A stretch of DNA of 64,000 nucleotides from Streptomyces bluensis (GTDB taxonomy: Bacteria > Actinomycetota > Actinomycetes > Streptomycetales > Streptomycetaceae), in the NCBI RefSeq assembly GCF_014650715.1, contig NZ_BMVM01000004.1, forward strand, positions 124,001 to 188,000, read 5' to 3'. Positions 34,886 through 43,478 of this stretch are shown here, in pieces. Each line of letters starts with the position of its first letter. Positions within the stretch are counted from its first letter, which is position 1. The position numbers and the translations under genes are program-made. The notes below the pieces were generated by a model that was not told the DNA's origin, ran no database searches, and saw only the letters and a list, made by a program, of their open reading frames with translations.

Positions 34886-35808
34886 TACCAGCCTCGGTTC
34901 GCGTAGCGCTCGGCCTCGGGGAGGGTGTCGCAGTTGATGCCGACCATGGCCTCGCCCAGGTTGCGGGAGGCGTCCGCGATGATCTTCGGGTCGTCGTAGA
35001 AGGTGGTGGCCTTCACGATGGCGGCGGCGCGCTTGGCCGGGTCGCCGGACTTGAAGATGCCGGAGCCGACGAAGACGCCCTCGGCTCCGAGCTGGCGCAT
35101 GAGCGCGGCGTCGGCGGGGGTCGCGACTCCGCCGGCGGAGAAGAGGACAACCGGCAGCTTGCCCAGCTCGGCGACCTCCTTGACCAGCTCGTACGGGGCG
35201 CGCAGCTCCTTGGCTGCGGCGTACAGCTCGTGGTTGTCGAAGCCCCTGAGGCGGGCGATCTCGTTCTTGATCTGGCGCAGGTGGCGGACGGCCTCGACGA
35301 CGTTGCCCGTGCCGGCCTCGCCCTTGGAGCGGATCATGGCGGCGCCCTCGGCGATCCGGCGCAGGGCCTCGCCGAGGTTGGTGGCGCCGCAGACGAAGGG
35401 GGTCGTGAACGCCCACTTGTCCGAGTGGTTGACCTCGTCGGCCGGGGTGAGGACCTCGGACTCGTCGATGTAGTCGACGCCGAGGGACTGGAGCACCTGC
35501 GCCTCGACGAAGTGGCCGATCCGCGACTTGGCCATCACGGGGATGGAGACCGCGTTGATGATGCCCTCGATCATGTCCGGGTCGGACATGCGGGCCACGC
35601 CGCCGTCCTTGCGGATGTCCGCGGGGACCCGCTCCAGGGCCATGACCGCGACGGCGCCCGCGTCCTCGGCGATCTTCGCCTGCTCCGGGGTGACGACGTC
35701 CATGATCACGCCGCCCTTGAGCTGCTCGGCCATGCCGCGCTTCACGCGTGCGGTGCCGGTTGCGGTGTGCTCGTCGGGCTGGGCGGAGTTGGAGAGCGTG
35801 CTGGACAC
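34885..35808 (-). CDS. pdxS: Pyridoxal 5'-phosphate synthase lyase subunit PdxS
   Basis: 307 aa from the GTG at 35808 ([18 protein letters not shown]), which has GAGG upstream; a frame continues upstream but looks non-coding. PdxS builds PLP from ribose 5-phosphate, glyceraldehyde 3-phosphate and ammonia. The conserved [31 protein letters not shown] and [14 protein letters not shown] stretches contain the active-site lysines. It is translationally coupled to pdxT. Confidence 0.97.
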   Translation of the reverse strand: MSSTLSNSAQPDEHTATGTARVKRGMAEQLKGGVIMDVVTPEQAKIAEDAGAVAVMALERVPADIRKDGGVARMSDPDMIEGIINAVSIPVMAKSRIGHFVEAQVLQSLGVDYIDESEVLTPADEVNHSDKWAFTTPFVCGATNLGEALRRIAEGAAMIRSKGEAGTGNVVEAVRHLRQIKNEIARLRGFDNHELYAAAKELRAPYELVKEVAELGKLPVVLFSAGGVATPADAALMRQLGAEGVFVGSGIFKSGDPAKRAAAIVKATTFYDDPKIIADASRNLGEAMVGINCDTLPEAERYANRGW

Positions 35809-35910
35809 GGGTTCGACCTCACTCGGGAGAAGAGGGGGGTGTTTCTGCAGCACCGAGGAAACGTGAGGGGTGCAGTCCACTGCAAGGGCCAATGGGGAGG
35901 CGGTGGATCG

Positions 35911-36395
35911 TTTTCGCCCCCGCCGCCCCTACCCGTCCCATCCCCAGGGGCTCCGCCCCTTCGACCCCGGCCGAGGGGGCTGCGCCCCCCGGACCCCCAG
36001 CCCCCAGCCCCCGGGGCTTCGGGGCTTCGGGGCTTCGGGGCTTCGGGGCTCCGCCCCGGACCGAACTACGGGGGCCGGCTCCGACCGCGCTTCGAGCCCC
36101 TCCCCCAAGGCTCCGCCCCCTACCGCGCTCCAAGGCTCCGCCCCTGACCGCACTGCAAGGCTTCGCCCCTGACCGGACTTCGGGGGCCACCCCCGGGCCC
36201 CGGCTCCTCAAACGCCGGACGGGCTGGAATGTGTGGGCGGCGCAGCGGCGGCAGGGGGGCCGGGCCTCCCCGCCGGGGGCGGGGCTGGGGTTTTCCCGAG
36301 GTGAGGTGCCCCTCAAGCCCGTCCGGCGGTCGAGGACGAGGCCGTTCAGGCCGGACAGCGGAGGTCTGGGGGGCGCAGCCCCTACCGGCCTGGGC
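35911..36395. repeat. Second palindrome-rich spacer, with an octamer tandem repeat
   Basis: About 480 bp between pdxS and the LemA-like gene. It shares the left block CGCCGCCCCTACCCGTCCCA with the spacer at 18775-19446, followed by GGGGCTnCGCCCC palindromes. It then has an inverted pair, CGCCGGACGGGCTGG at 36206-36227 and AGCCCGTCCGGCGG at 36316-36334. Four exact copies of the octamer GGGGCTTC lie at 36013-36044 with a degenerate fifth to 36052. I see no gene here. The near-identical order of parts in two places suggests a dispersed composite repeat. Confidence 0.8.
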
Positions 36396-36938
36396 TCAGG
36401 TGCCCGCGCGGTCCGCCAGTGCCGCGGGGGGCTCGTCGTCCATTTCGAAGGCCATCGGGAACGGGGCGTGGCCGGCCAGGCGAAACCAGCGGACCTTGCG
36501 GTGACGGCGCAGGGCGCGAGCGGCACGAACGGCGTCGTTGTGGAAGCGGCGGGCCATGGGGACGCGCCGTACCGCCTGGGCCAGTTCCCTCGCCGCGTCC
36601 TCCCCGCCCGGCGCCTCGCGTACCGCCTCCACCTGCTGCGCCTCCGCGAACACGGCCCGCAACGCCTGGCTCAACTCGCTCTCGGCGACCTCGCGCTGCT
36701 CCTCGTCCGCCTGCCGCGCCGCATGCGCCGCCTCGTACAGCACGATCGAGGCGGCCGGATCGAGGACCCCGGACGTGGCCAGTTCCTGGGCGACCGAGGC
36801 GCGACGCAACAGCTGCGCGTCCAGCGCGGCACGGGTGGCGTCGATGCGCGCGTGCAGCCGGTCGAGGCGCCCGGCGGTCCAGCTCAGATAGAGGCCGATC
36901 ACGACCAGGCCGACGAGGATCCAGATCAGGGTTGCCAT
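36396..36938 (-). CDS. LemA-like membrane protein
   Basis: 180 aa from the ATG at 36938; a GTG one codon upstream and a TTG at 36950 are alternatives. A single N-terminal membrane helix (LIWILVGLVVIGLYLSW) is followed by a helical region whose RIDATRAALDAQLLRRA and MARRFHNDAVRAAR stretches resemble the LemA pattern (unstructured helix, then ARRYYNDAV). LemA function in bacteria is not settled. It follows the FGE-like gene by about 40 bp and may end the phosphatidylinositol mannoside operon. Confidence 0.75.
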   Translation of the reverse strand: MATLIWILVGLVVIGLYLSWTAGRLDRLHARIDATRAALDAQLLRRASVAQELATSGVLDPAASIVLYEAAHAARQADEEQREVAESELSQALRAVFAEAQQVEAVREAPGGEDAARELAQAVRRVPMARRFHNDAVRAARALRRHRKVRWFRLAGHAPFPMAFEMDDEPPAALADRAGT

Positions 36939-36978
36939 CACGGGCGGCAAGGCTACCCGTCCCTGTTCACGTCGCCGG

Positions 36979-37902
36979 TCACGCCTCTTTCACGTCCCAG
37001 GCGCACCGGAAACCCCCGTGCCCCGTCGAGGAGTCAGGCGTGTTCTTCGACCGTGCCGCGACCCGGTAGCGGTTGCAGTACGAGGCGTGGCACAGGTACG
37101 AGCCGCCGCGGATGACCCGTTCCTCGCCGGTCGCCGCGAAGCGGTCGGCACACCACTCCCACACGTTGCCCGACGTGTTGTACAGACCGAAGCCGTTGGG
37201 CTCATACGCGTCCACGGGGACCGTTCCGGTCGCGCCGTCCGGCCTCGTACTCACCCGGGGGAAGTCTCCCTGCCAGGTGTTCAGCCGGTCCTGCGCGAAG
37301 TCGTCGCCCCAGGGGTAGCGGCGCCCCTCCAGTCCCCCGCGCGCCGCGTACTCCCACTCCGCCTCGGTGGGCAGCCGGGCTCCCGCCCAAGCGCAGTACG
37401 CCAGCGCGTCGTTGTACGAGATGTGCACGGCAGGGTGGTCCTCCCGGCCGGCGATGTCCGACCCGGGTCCCTCGGGCGCCCCCCAGTAGGCCCTTTCGAC
37501 ACCGAGCCACCACGGCGCGCCGGCGACCGCGCCGAGGACCGCGGCCCGCGCGCGTGGGTGCAGCGTCAGGTGGAACACGAACGAACTGCCGTACTGCTCC
37601 GCCTCGGTGCGGTACCCGGTGGCGCGGACGAAGTCGGCGAACCGGGCGTTGGTGACGGCCGTCGTGTCGATCCGGAAGGGGGCCACCCGCACGGTCCGGA
37701 CAGGGCGCTCGGCGTCCTCGGGGTAGCCCTCGTCGAAGGCGTCACCCATGCGGAATTCGCCTCCGGGCAGGGACACGGCGGTCGCAGCGTGTGCTGTGCG
37801 TGCCTCGGCCCGGGGCCCCGGAACGGTGAGTTGGGACACCGGACTCGCGTCCCCGCGCGTGGGGGCGCAGCACGAGCCCTTGCGGTCGTCGGTGCCGGCC
37901 AT
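36979..37902 (-). CDS. Formylglycine-generating enzyme (SUMF1/FGE)-like protein
   Basis: 307 aa. FGEs oxidise a cysteine within CxPxR of sulfatases to formylglycine. The FGE-sulfatase fold is clear (GGEFRMGDAF, LPTEAEWEYAARGG, GNVWEWCADRF). The copper-binding catalytic cysteines C271 and C276 are present (YLCHASYCNRYRVAARS). The protein's own N-terminus has C12-A-P-T-R16, matching the FGE target motif CxPxR. No sulfatase is encoded in the window. The gene starts 5 bp after pimA, inside the mannolipid operon. Its target is unknown. Confidence 0.9.
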   Translation of the reverse strand: MAGTDDRKGSCCAPTRGDASPVSQLTVPGPRAEARTAHAATAVSLPGGEFRMGDAFDEGYPEDAERPVRTVRVAPFRIDTTAVTNARFADFVRATGYRTEAEQYGSSFVFHLTLHPRARAAVLGAVAGAPWWLGVERAYWGAPEGPGSDIAGREDHPAVHISYNDALAYCAWAGARLPTEAEWEYAARGGLEGRRYPWGDDFAQDRLNTWQGDFPRVSTRPDGATGTVPVDAYEPNGFGLYNTSGNVWEWCADRFAATGEERVIRGGSYLCHASYCNRYRVAARSKNTPDSSTGHGGFRCAWDVKEA

Positions 37903-37907
37903 GTCCT

Positions 37908-39068
37908 TCAGTCCCGTATCAGCCCGAGCCGCGCGCGCAGACCTGAGCGTTCGTCGGCGGCGACGGCGGCCGCCCCGTCGGTCACCGTCTCGTACACGGA
38001 CAGGATGTCCGCGCCGACGGTCGACCAGTCGAAGCGCCGGACGTGCGCGCTGCCCCGGGTGCGCAGTTCCTCGCGCCGCTTCGGGTCGCCGAGCAGCCGC
38101 ACGGCCGCGGCGGCCAGCGCGTCGGCGTCCTCGTTGGCGAACAGTTCCCCCGCCGCTCCCTGGTCCAGGACCTGGGCGAAGGCGTCGAGGTCGGACGCGA
38201 GGACGGGTGCGCCCGCCGACATGGCCTCGACCAGGATGATGCCGAAGCTCTCGCCGCCGGTGTTCGGCGCGACGTACAGGTCGACACTGCGCAGGAAGCG
38301 CGCCTTGTCCTCGTCGCTGATCATGCCGAGGAACTCCACCCGGGAGCGCATCTCCTTGGGCAGGCTCGCCACGGCCTCCTCCTCGTCCCCGCGCCCGGCG
38401 ACCAGGAGCCGTGTCCCCGGGCGTTCGGCGAGGATCTTCGGCAGGGCCCCCATGAGCACGGGCAGTCCCTTGCGGGGCTCGTCGATGCGGCCCATGAAGC
38501 CGATCGTCTCCCCCTGCCACTCGGCCCTGGGCCTGGCGCCGGCGAAGAAGTCGACATCCACTCCGTTCGGGATGACCACGGCGTCGCCGCCGAGGTGCTC
38601 CACCAGCGTGCGCCGGGCGTACTCGCTCACCGCGATCCGTGCGCTGATCTTCTCCAGGGCGGCCTGGAGGATCGAGTACGCGGCGACCATCGCCCGGGAG
38701 CGCGGGTTCGACGTGTGGAAGGTGGCCACGATCGGGCCCTGCGCGGCCCAGCACGTCAGCAGGCCCAGCGACGGCGACGCGGGCTCGTGGATGTGGATCA
38801 CGTCGAACGTGCCGTCGTGCAGCCAGCGCCGTACGCGGGCCGCCGACAGGAAGCCGAAGTTGAGACGGGCCACCGAGCCGTTGTACGGCACGGGGACCGC
38901 GCGGCCCGCCGAGACGACGTACGGCGGCAGCGGTGTGTCGTCGTCCGCGGGGGCGAGCACCGACACCTCGTGGCCGAGGCGGATGAGGTGCTCGGCCAGG
39001 TCGCGGATGTGGAACTGGACACCGCCGGGCACGTCCCAGGAGTACGGGCAGACGATGCCGATCCTCAC
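37908..39068 (-). CDS. pimA: Phosphatidyl-myo-inositol mannosyltransferase (PimA-like)
   Basis: 386 aa from the GTG at 39068 with GGAGACCCC upstream. A GT-B glycosyltransferase (GT4) that adds the first mannose from GDP-mannose to phosphatidylinositol at the inner membrane face. Features are the N-terminal IVCPYSWDVPGGVQFHI, a nucleotide-sugar binding GGESFGIILVEAMSAGAP with the E-x7-E pattern, and IGFMGRIDEPRKGL. It overlaps the acyltransferase gene by GTGA, in a pgsA-acyltransferase-pimA operon as in mycobacteria. Confidence 0.92.
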   Translation of the reverse strand: MRIGIVCPYSWDVPGGVQFHIRDLAEHLIRLGHEVSVLAPADDDTPLPPYVVSAGRAVPVPYNGSVARLNFGFLSAARVRRWLHDGTFDVIHIHEPASPSLGLLTCWAAQGPIVATFHTSNPRSRAMVAAYSILQAALEKISARIAVSEYARRTLVEHLGGDAVVIPNGVDVDFFAGARPRAEWQGETIGFMGRIDEPRKGLPVLMGALPKILAERPGTRLLVAGRGDEEEAVASLPKEMRSRVEFLGMISDEDKARFLRSVDLYVAPNTGGESFGIILVEAMSAGAPVLASDLDAFAQVLDQGAAGELFANEDADALAAAAVRLLGDPKRREELRTRGSAHVRRFDWSTVGADILSVYETVTDGAAAVAADERSGLRARLGLIRD

Positions 39069-40015
39069 GGGGTCTCCTTCCCCGAAGCCCGCGCGGGGTC
39101 CCGGTTCTCGGGGGCGCCGGCGGGATCCAGGTCGGCGAGCCACAGGCGCTGCAGCATGTGCCAGTCCTCCGGGTGGTCGGCGATTCCCATGGCGAAGGCA
39201 TCGGCCAGCGCCTGTGTCATGACAGACGTCTTCTCCTGGCGCGTACCTGACTCGGGTACCGCGATCGGGGGGTGCACTCTGCCTTTCATCACGGGGGTCT
39301 CGTCGAACCAGAGCGCCGCGGGGAGCAGGAGCGCGCCGGTCTGCTGGGCCAGGAGGGCCGGTCCGGCGGGCATCCGGGTCTTCTCGCCGAAGAAGTCGAC
39401 CTCGACGCCGGACGCGGACAGATCGCGGTCGGCGACCAGGCAGACCAGGCCGCCGTCGCGCAGCCGCCGGGCCAGCGTGCCGAAGGCGGAGCCGCCGTTG
39501 TGGGGCAGGACCTCCATGCCGAGGCCCTCGCGGTAGGCGACGAAGCGGTCGTACAGCGTCTCGGGCTTCAGGCGCTCGGCGACGGTCGTGAAGGGAATCT
39601 CCAGCTTGGTGGTGACCCAGGCTCCCGCGAGGTCCCAGTTGCCCAGGTGCGGCAGCGCGAGGACGACGCCCTTGCCTGCGGCGAGACCCTCGGTGATGCG
39701 GTGCACGTCCTGCACTTCGACGCCGCGCCTGATCCGTTCCTCGCTCCACGCGGGGAGGCGGAACGACTCCATCCAGTAGCGCAGGTACGAGCGCATGCCC
39801 GCCCGGGAGAGCTCGGCGAGCCGCTCCGGGGACGCGCCCGGCACCACGCGCGCGTAGTTGCTCTCCAGCCGCTGTACGCCCTTGCCACGCTGCTTCCAGG
39901 TGACGTCGGCGATGGTGCGGCCGAGGCGTACCGCGACGGACTCGGGGAGTTTCCTGACCGTGGTCCAGGCGAGACCGTACAGGGCGTCCGTCAGCCGCTC
40001 CCGCACGTTGCTCAC
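39065..40015 (-). CDS. Phosphatidylinositol mannoside acyltransferase (PatA/HtrB-like)
   Basis: 316 aa. It is a LpxL/HtrB-type acyltransferase; the mycobacterial homologue PatA acylates the mannose of PIM. The catalytic H-x4-D motif is in LPHLGNWDLAG, and VADRDLSASGVEVDFFG resembles the family's second block. A membrane-proximal N-terminal amphipathic region is likely. It is coupled by 4-bp overlaps to pgsA upstream and pimA downstream. Confidence 0.9.
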   Translation of the reverse strand: MSNVRERLTDALYGLAWTTVRKLPESVAVRLGRTIADVTWKQRGKGVQRLESNYARVVPGASPERLAELSRAGMRSYLRYWMESFRLPAWSEERIRRGVEVQDVHRITEGLAAGKGVVLALPHLGNWDLAGAWVTTKLEIPFTTVAERLKPETLYDRFVAYREGLGMEVLPHNGGSAFGTLARRLRDGGLVCLVADRDLSASGVEVDFFGEKTRMPAGPALLAQQTGALLLPAALWFDETPVMKGRVHPPIAVPESGTRQEKTSVMTQALADAFAMGIADHPEDWHMLQRLWLADLDPAGAPENRDPARASGKETP

Positions 40016-40701
40016 GACGTCGCCCCACTCCCCCGCGAGGCGTTCTCGTTCTTCCGGGCCGTGTCCTCGGCGGCCTCCGCCTCGGCGGATTCACGACGTA
40101 CCGTGACGACCCGCTGGATCAGTGTGACGAGGCTGCCGACGGCGACGATCCACAGGGCGACGGGCAGCAGGTACTGGATGCCGGGCACGCCGAACGTGTG
40201 CAGGCCCGCGAGACCGGCCGCGACCAGGGAGACCACCAGCCGCTCGGCGCGCTCCACCAGCCCGTTCACGGCGACCGGCAGACCGATCGATTCCCCGCGT
40301 GCCTTGGTGTACGACACCACCTGGCCGCTCGCCAGGCAGAAGATCGAGACCGCGCACAGCATGTTGTCGTCGCCCTGACCTGCGTACCAGAGCGCGAAGC
40401 CGCCGAAGATGGCGCCGTCGGCGACGCGGTCGAGCGTGGAGTCCAGGAAGGCGCCCCAGCGGCTGGTGCGGCCCAGCTGGCGGGCCATGTTGCCGTCGAC
40501 CAGGTCGGAGAACACGAACAGCGTGATGACGACCGTGCCCCAGAAGAACTCGCCCCGGGGGTAGAAGACCAACGCGCCCGCGACCACTCCGGCGGTGCCG
40601 AGGAGGGTGACCGTGTCGGGGCTGACCCCGCGGCGGATGAGAAACGCGGCGAACGGTGTGAGGACACGCGTGAAGAAAGCACGCGCGTACTTGTTCAGCA
40701 T
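40012..40701 (-). CDS. pgsA: Phosphatidylinositol phosphate synthase (CDP-alcohol phosphatidyltransferase)
   Basis: 229 aa with about six membrane helices. It makes phosphatidylinositol phosphate from CDP-diacylglycerol and inositol phosphate, the precursor for PIM. The CDP-alcohol motif is intact as FSDLVDGNMARQLG followed by GAFLDSTLDRVAD, carrying the catalytic aspartates. It is the first gene of the operon. The promoter should lie in the 306-bp divergent gap upstream. Confidence 0.92.
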   Translation of the reverse strand: MLNKYARAFFTRVLTPFAAFLIRRGVSPDTVTLLGTAGVVAGALVFYPRGEFFWGTVVITLFVFSDLVDGNMARQLGRTSRWGAFLDSTLDRVADGAIFGGFALWYAGQGDDNMLCAVSIFCLASGQVVSYTKARGESIGLPVAVNGLVERAERLVVSLVAAGLAGLHTFGVPGIQYLLPVALWIVAVGSLVTLIQRVVTVRRESAEAEAAEDTARKNENASRGSGATS

Positions 40702-41007
40702 GGCCTTCCCGAGGGTCGGTGCGCCGTGCGGCCCCTGCTGGCCACCGGCGGGCCCATCGTAGTCACGCGCGTGCGTGCACGGCGGACGGGCGCCCGCGGC
40801 CCCGTGTCACGTCCTGGCAGCGGCCTGGTCACGCGAGGATAGCGCCCGTTCACCGATCCGCGAGCGGCGCGATCACGTCCGCCGTATGGACGCACCGTGA
40901 CGGGAGTGGAAAGCTCGAAGAACCGCGGGCGTCATCGGAGCCGCCACCGCACGCGGATCCGCACGTCCGCGCCCACAGTGACCTCACCGTGCACGGGAGG
41001 CAGGATC
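40702..41007. other. Divergent intergenic region between pgsA and the EF-G2 gene
   Basis: 306 bp that must contain the promoters for both directions. Other than the GGGAGG ribosome site before the plus-strand gene, I find no distinct palindrome, hairpin or repeat in it. Confidence 0.55.
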
Positions 41008-43203
41008 ATGGGCGACAAGGCGAACGCACACCCCGGAGCCGCCGGCAGGGCTACGGGGGCCGACCACCCGGCGTCCGTACGGAATGTGGTGCTGGTCGGC
41101 CACAGTGGATCGGGCAAGACGACGCTGGTGGAGGCTCTCGCGCTGACAGCGGGAGCGGTGAACCGGGCGGGCCGCGTGGAGGACGGCGGCACCGTCTCCG
41201 ACTACGACGAGATCGAGCACCGGCAGCAGCGCTCGGTGCAGCTCTCCCTGGTGCCCGTCGAATGGGACGGGATCAAGATCAACCTTCTGGACACTCCCGG
41301 ATACGCCGACTTCGTCGGGGAGCTCAGGGCCGGTCTGCGAGCGGCGGACGCGGCCCTCTTCGTCGTCTCGGCCGCCGACGGGGTGGACGGCTCGACGCGG
41401 ATGGTGTGGGAGGAGTGCGCGGCGGTCGGCATGCCGCGCGCCATCGTGATCACGCACCTTGAAGCGGCGCGGGCCGACTTCGACGAGATGACCCGGACCT
41501 GCGCTGAGGCCTTCGGCGCGGACGACCCCGACGCCGTGCTGCCGCTCTACCTGCCGCTGCACGGCCCGCAGGGACCGGACGGGCACGCGCCGGTGACGGG
41601 CCTGATCGGGCTGCTCTCGCAGCAGTTGTTCGACTACTCCTCCGGTGAGCGCAAGGGATCCGAGCCGGGGTCCGGCGAGCTGCCGCTCATCGAGGAGGCC
41701 CGCAACCGGCTGATCGAGGGGATCATCGCCGAGAGCGAGGACGAGACCCTCATGGACCGCTATCTCGGCGGCGAGACGGTCGACTTCAAGACGCTCGTGG
41801 AGGATCTGGAGCGGGCCGTCGCGCGCGGGGTGTTCTTCCCCGTGCTGGCCGCCGCCCCCGCGGCCGACGGCTCCCGGCAGGGCCTCGGCACGGTGGAGCT
41901 CCTGGAACTCATCACCCGCGGCTTCCCGACCCCGCTGGAGCACGAGGCGCCGACGGTCACCACACCGGACGGCAAGCCCCGCGAGGTCAGGACCTGCGAC
42001 CCGGACGGGCCGCTGGTCGCCGAGGTCGTGAAGACGGCCAGCGACCCCTACGTGGGCCGGCTGTCGCTGGTGCGGGTCTTCTCGGGCACCCTGCGTCCCG
42101 ACGAGACGGTGCACGTCTCCGGGCACGGGCTCACCGACCGCGGCCACGAGGACCACGATGTGGACGAGCGGATCGGCGCCCTGTCCCGGCCGTTCGGCAA
42201 ACAGCAGCAGTCCCTGACGCACTGCATAGCGGGCGACCTGGCGTGCGTGGCGAAACTGAACCGCGCGGAGACCGGCGACACGCTCTCCGCGAAGGACGAC
42301 CCGCTGCTCATGGAGCCGTGGGAGATGCCGGACCCCCTGTTGCCGCTGGCCATCCAGGCGCACAGCAAGTCGGACGAGGACAAGCTCTCCCAGGGCCTCG
42401 CCCGCCTGGTCGCCGAGGACCCCACCATGCGCCTGGAGCAGAACCAGGACACCCACCAGGTGGTGCTCTGGTGCCTGGGCGAGGCGCACGCCGACGTGGC
42501 GCTGGAACGGCTGCGCAGCCGGTACGGCGTCCAGGTCGACGTGGTCCCGCACAAGGTCTCCCTACGGGAGACGTTCGCGGACAAGTCGGGGGGCCGGGGC
42601 CGTCATGTGAAGCAGTCCGGCGGGCACGGGCAGTACGCGATCTGCGAGATCGAGGTGGAGCCGCTGCCGGGTGGCTCGGGCATCGAGTTCGTGGACAAGG
42701 TCGTCGGCGGTGCCGTGCCGCGGCAGTTCATCCCCTCGGTCGAGAAGGGCGTGCGGGCCCAGGCCGCCAGGGGCGTCGCCGCCGGTTACCCGCTCATCGA
42801 CGTACGGGTCACCCTGCTCGACGGCAAGGCGCACTCCGTGGACTCCTCGGACGCGGCTTTCCAGACAGCCGGAGCGCTGGCGCTGCGCGAGGCCGCGGCC
42901 GATGCGCGGATCCATCTCCTGGAGCCGGTCGCCGAGGTGGCTGTCCTGGTCGGCGACGACTACGTGGGGTCCGTCATGAGCGATCTGTCCGGGCGCCGCG
43001 GCCGCGTCGTCGGCACCGAGCAGGCCGGTGGCGGGCGGACGCTCGTACGGGCCGAGGTGCCGGAGATCGAGATCGGACGGTACGCCGTCGATCTGCGCTC
43101 GATCTCCCACGGCACCGCGCGCTTCAACCGCACCTACGCCCGGCACGAGCCGATGCCGCCCCAGATCGCCGAGAAGGTCCGTGAACAGGCGAAGGAGGGC
43201 TGA
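41008..43203 (+). CDS. Elongation factor G-like protein EF-G2
   Basis: 731 aa from the ATG at 41008 with GGGAGG upstream. It has the G1 motif GHSGSGKT at 31-38, but the segment where canonical EF-G would have G4 (NKxD) reads VITHLEAARADFDEM, so GTPase chemistry may differ. The domain II and IV-V layout of EF-G is conserved (GQYAICEIEVEPL, FNRTYARHEPMPP). Paralogues like this occur widely in actinobacteria; their role in ribosome function is unclear. The usual fusA lies elsewhere. Confidence 0.9.
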   Translation: MGDKANAHPGAAGRATGADHPASVRNVVLVGHSGSGKTTLVEALALTAGAVNRAGRVEDGGTVSDYDEIEHRQQRSVQLSLVPVEWDGIKINLLDTPGYADFVGELRAGLRAADAALFVVSAADGVDGSTRMVWEECAAVGMPRAIVITHLEAARADFDEMTRTCAEAFGADDPDAVLPLYLPLHGPQGPDGHAPVTGLIGLLSQQLFDYSSGERKGSEPGSGELPLIEEARNRLIEGIIAESEDETLMDRYLGGETVDFKTLVEDLERAVARGVFFPVLAAAPAADGSRQGLGTVELLELITRGFPTPLEHEAPTVTTPDGKPREVRTCDPDGPLVAEVVKTASDPYVGRLSLVRVFSGTLRPDETVHVSGHGLTDRGHEDHDVDERIGALSRPFGKQQQSLTHCIAGDLACVAKLNRAETGDTLSAKDDPLLMEPWEMPDPLLPLAIQAHSKSDEDKLSQGLARLVAEDPTMRLEQNQDTHQVVLWCLGEAHADVALERLRSRYGVQVDVVPHKVSLRETFADKSGGRGRHVKQSGGHGQYAICEIEVEPLPGGSGIEFVDKVVGGAVPRQFIPSVEKGVRAQAARGVAAGYPLIDVRVTLLDGKAHSVDSSDAAFQTAGALALREAAADARIHLLEPVAEVAVLVGDDYVGSVMSDLSGRRGRVVGTEQAGGGRTLVRAEVPEIEIGRYAVDLRSISHGTARFNRTYARHEPMPPQIAEKVREQAKEG

Positions 43204-43236
43204 CAGTTCGGCAATTTCGACGAGTTCGGCGACGGG

Positions 43237-43269
43237 CCGCCGGGGCCCCGGACCGGGGCCGCCCGGCGG
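43237..43269 (+). terminator. Probable terminator after the EF-G2 gene
   Basis: CCGCCGGGGCCCCGG at 43237-43251 pairs with 43253-43269 over 15 bp with a 2-nt bulge. It starts 33 bp after the stop. Confidence 0.6.
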
Positions 43270-43478
43270 TCGGGGTGGTTCGGGCGGATGGCGGGCGGTT
43301 CGCTCAACCGCCTTGTGGTGGGCAGCTTTCGCAGTCCGGTGACGGATGTCGGTGGGTGCGGATACGCTGATCACCTGATCGAGTTGTGGCCCGATCATGC
43401 CGTGATCCTGGCGATGACCTGATCAACAGGTGTGCGGAGCACAGAAGTCGGGAAGGCCGCAGAAGCGGAACTGTGGCG

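Noticed and set aside
35911..36395. Regular repeats considered as a CRISPR array
   Set aside because: Units are palindromic, of uneven spacing and lack unique spacers of constant length; no cas genes are present.
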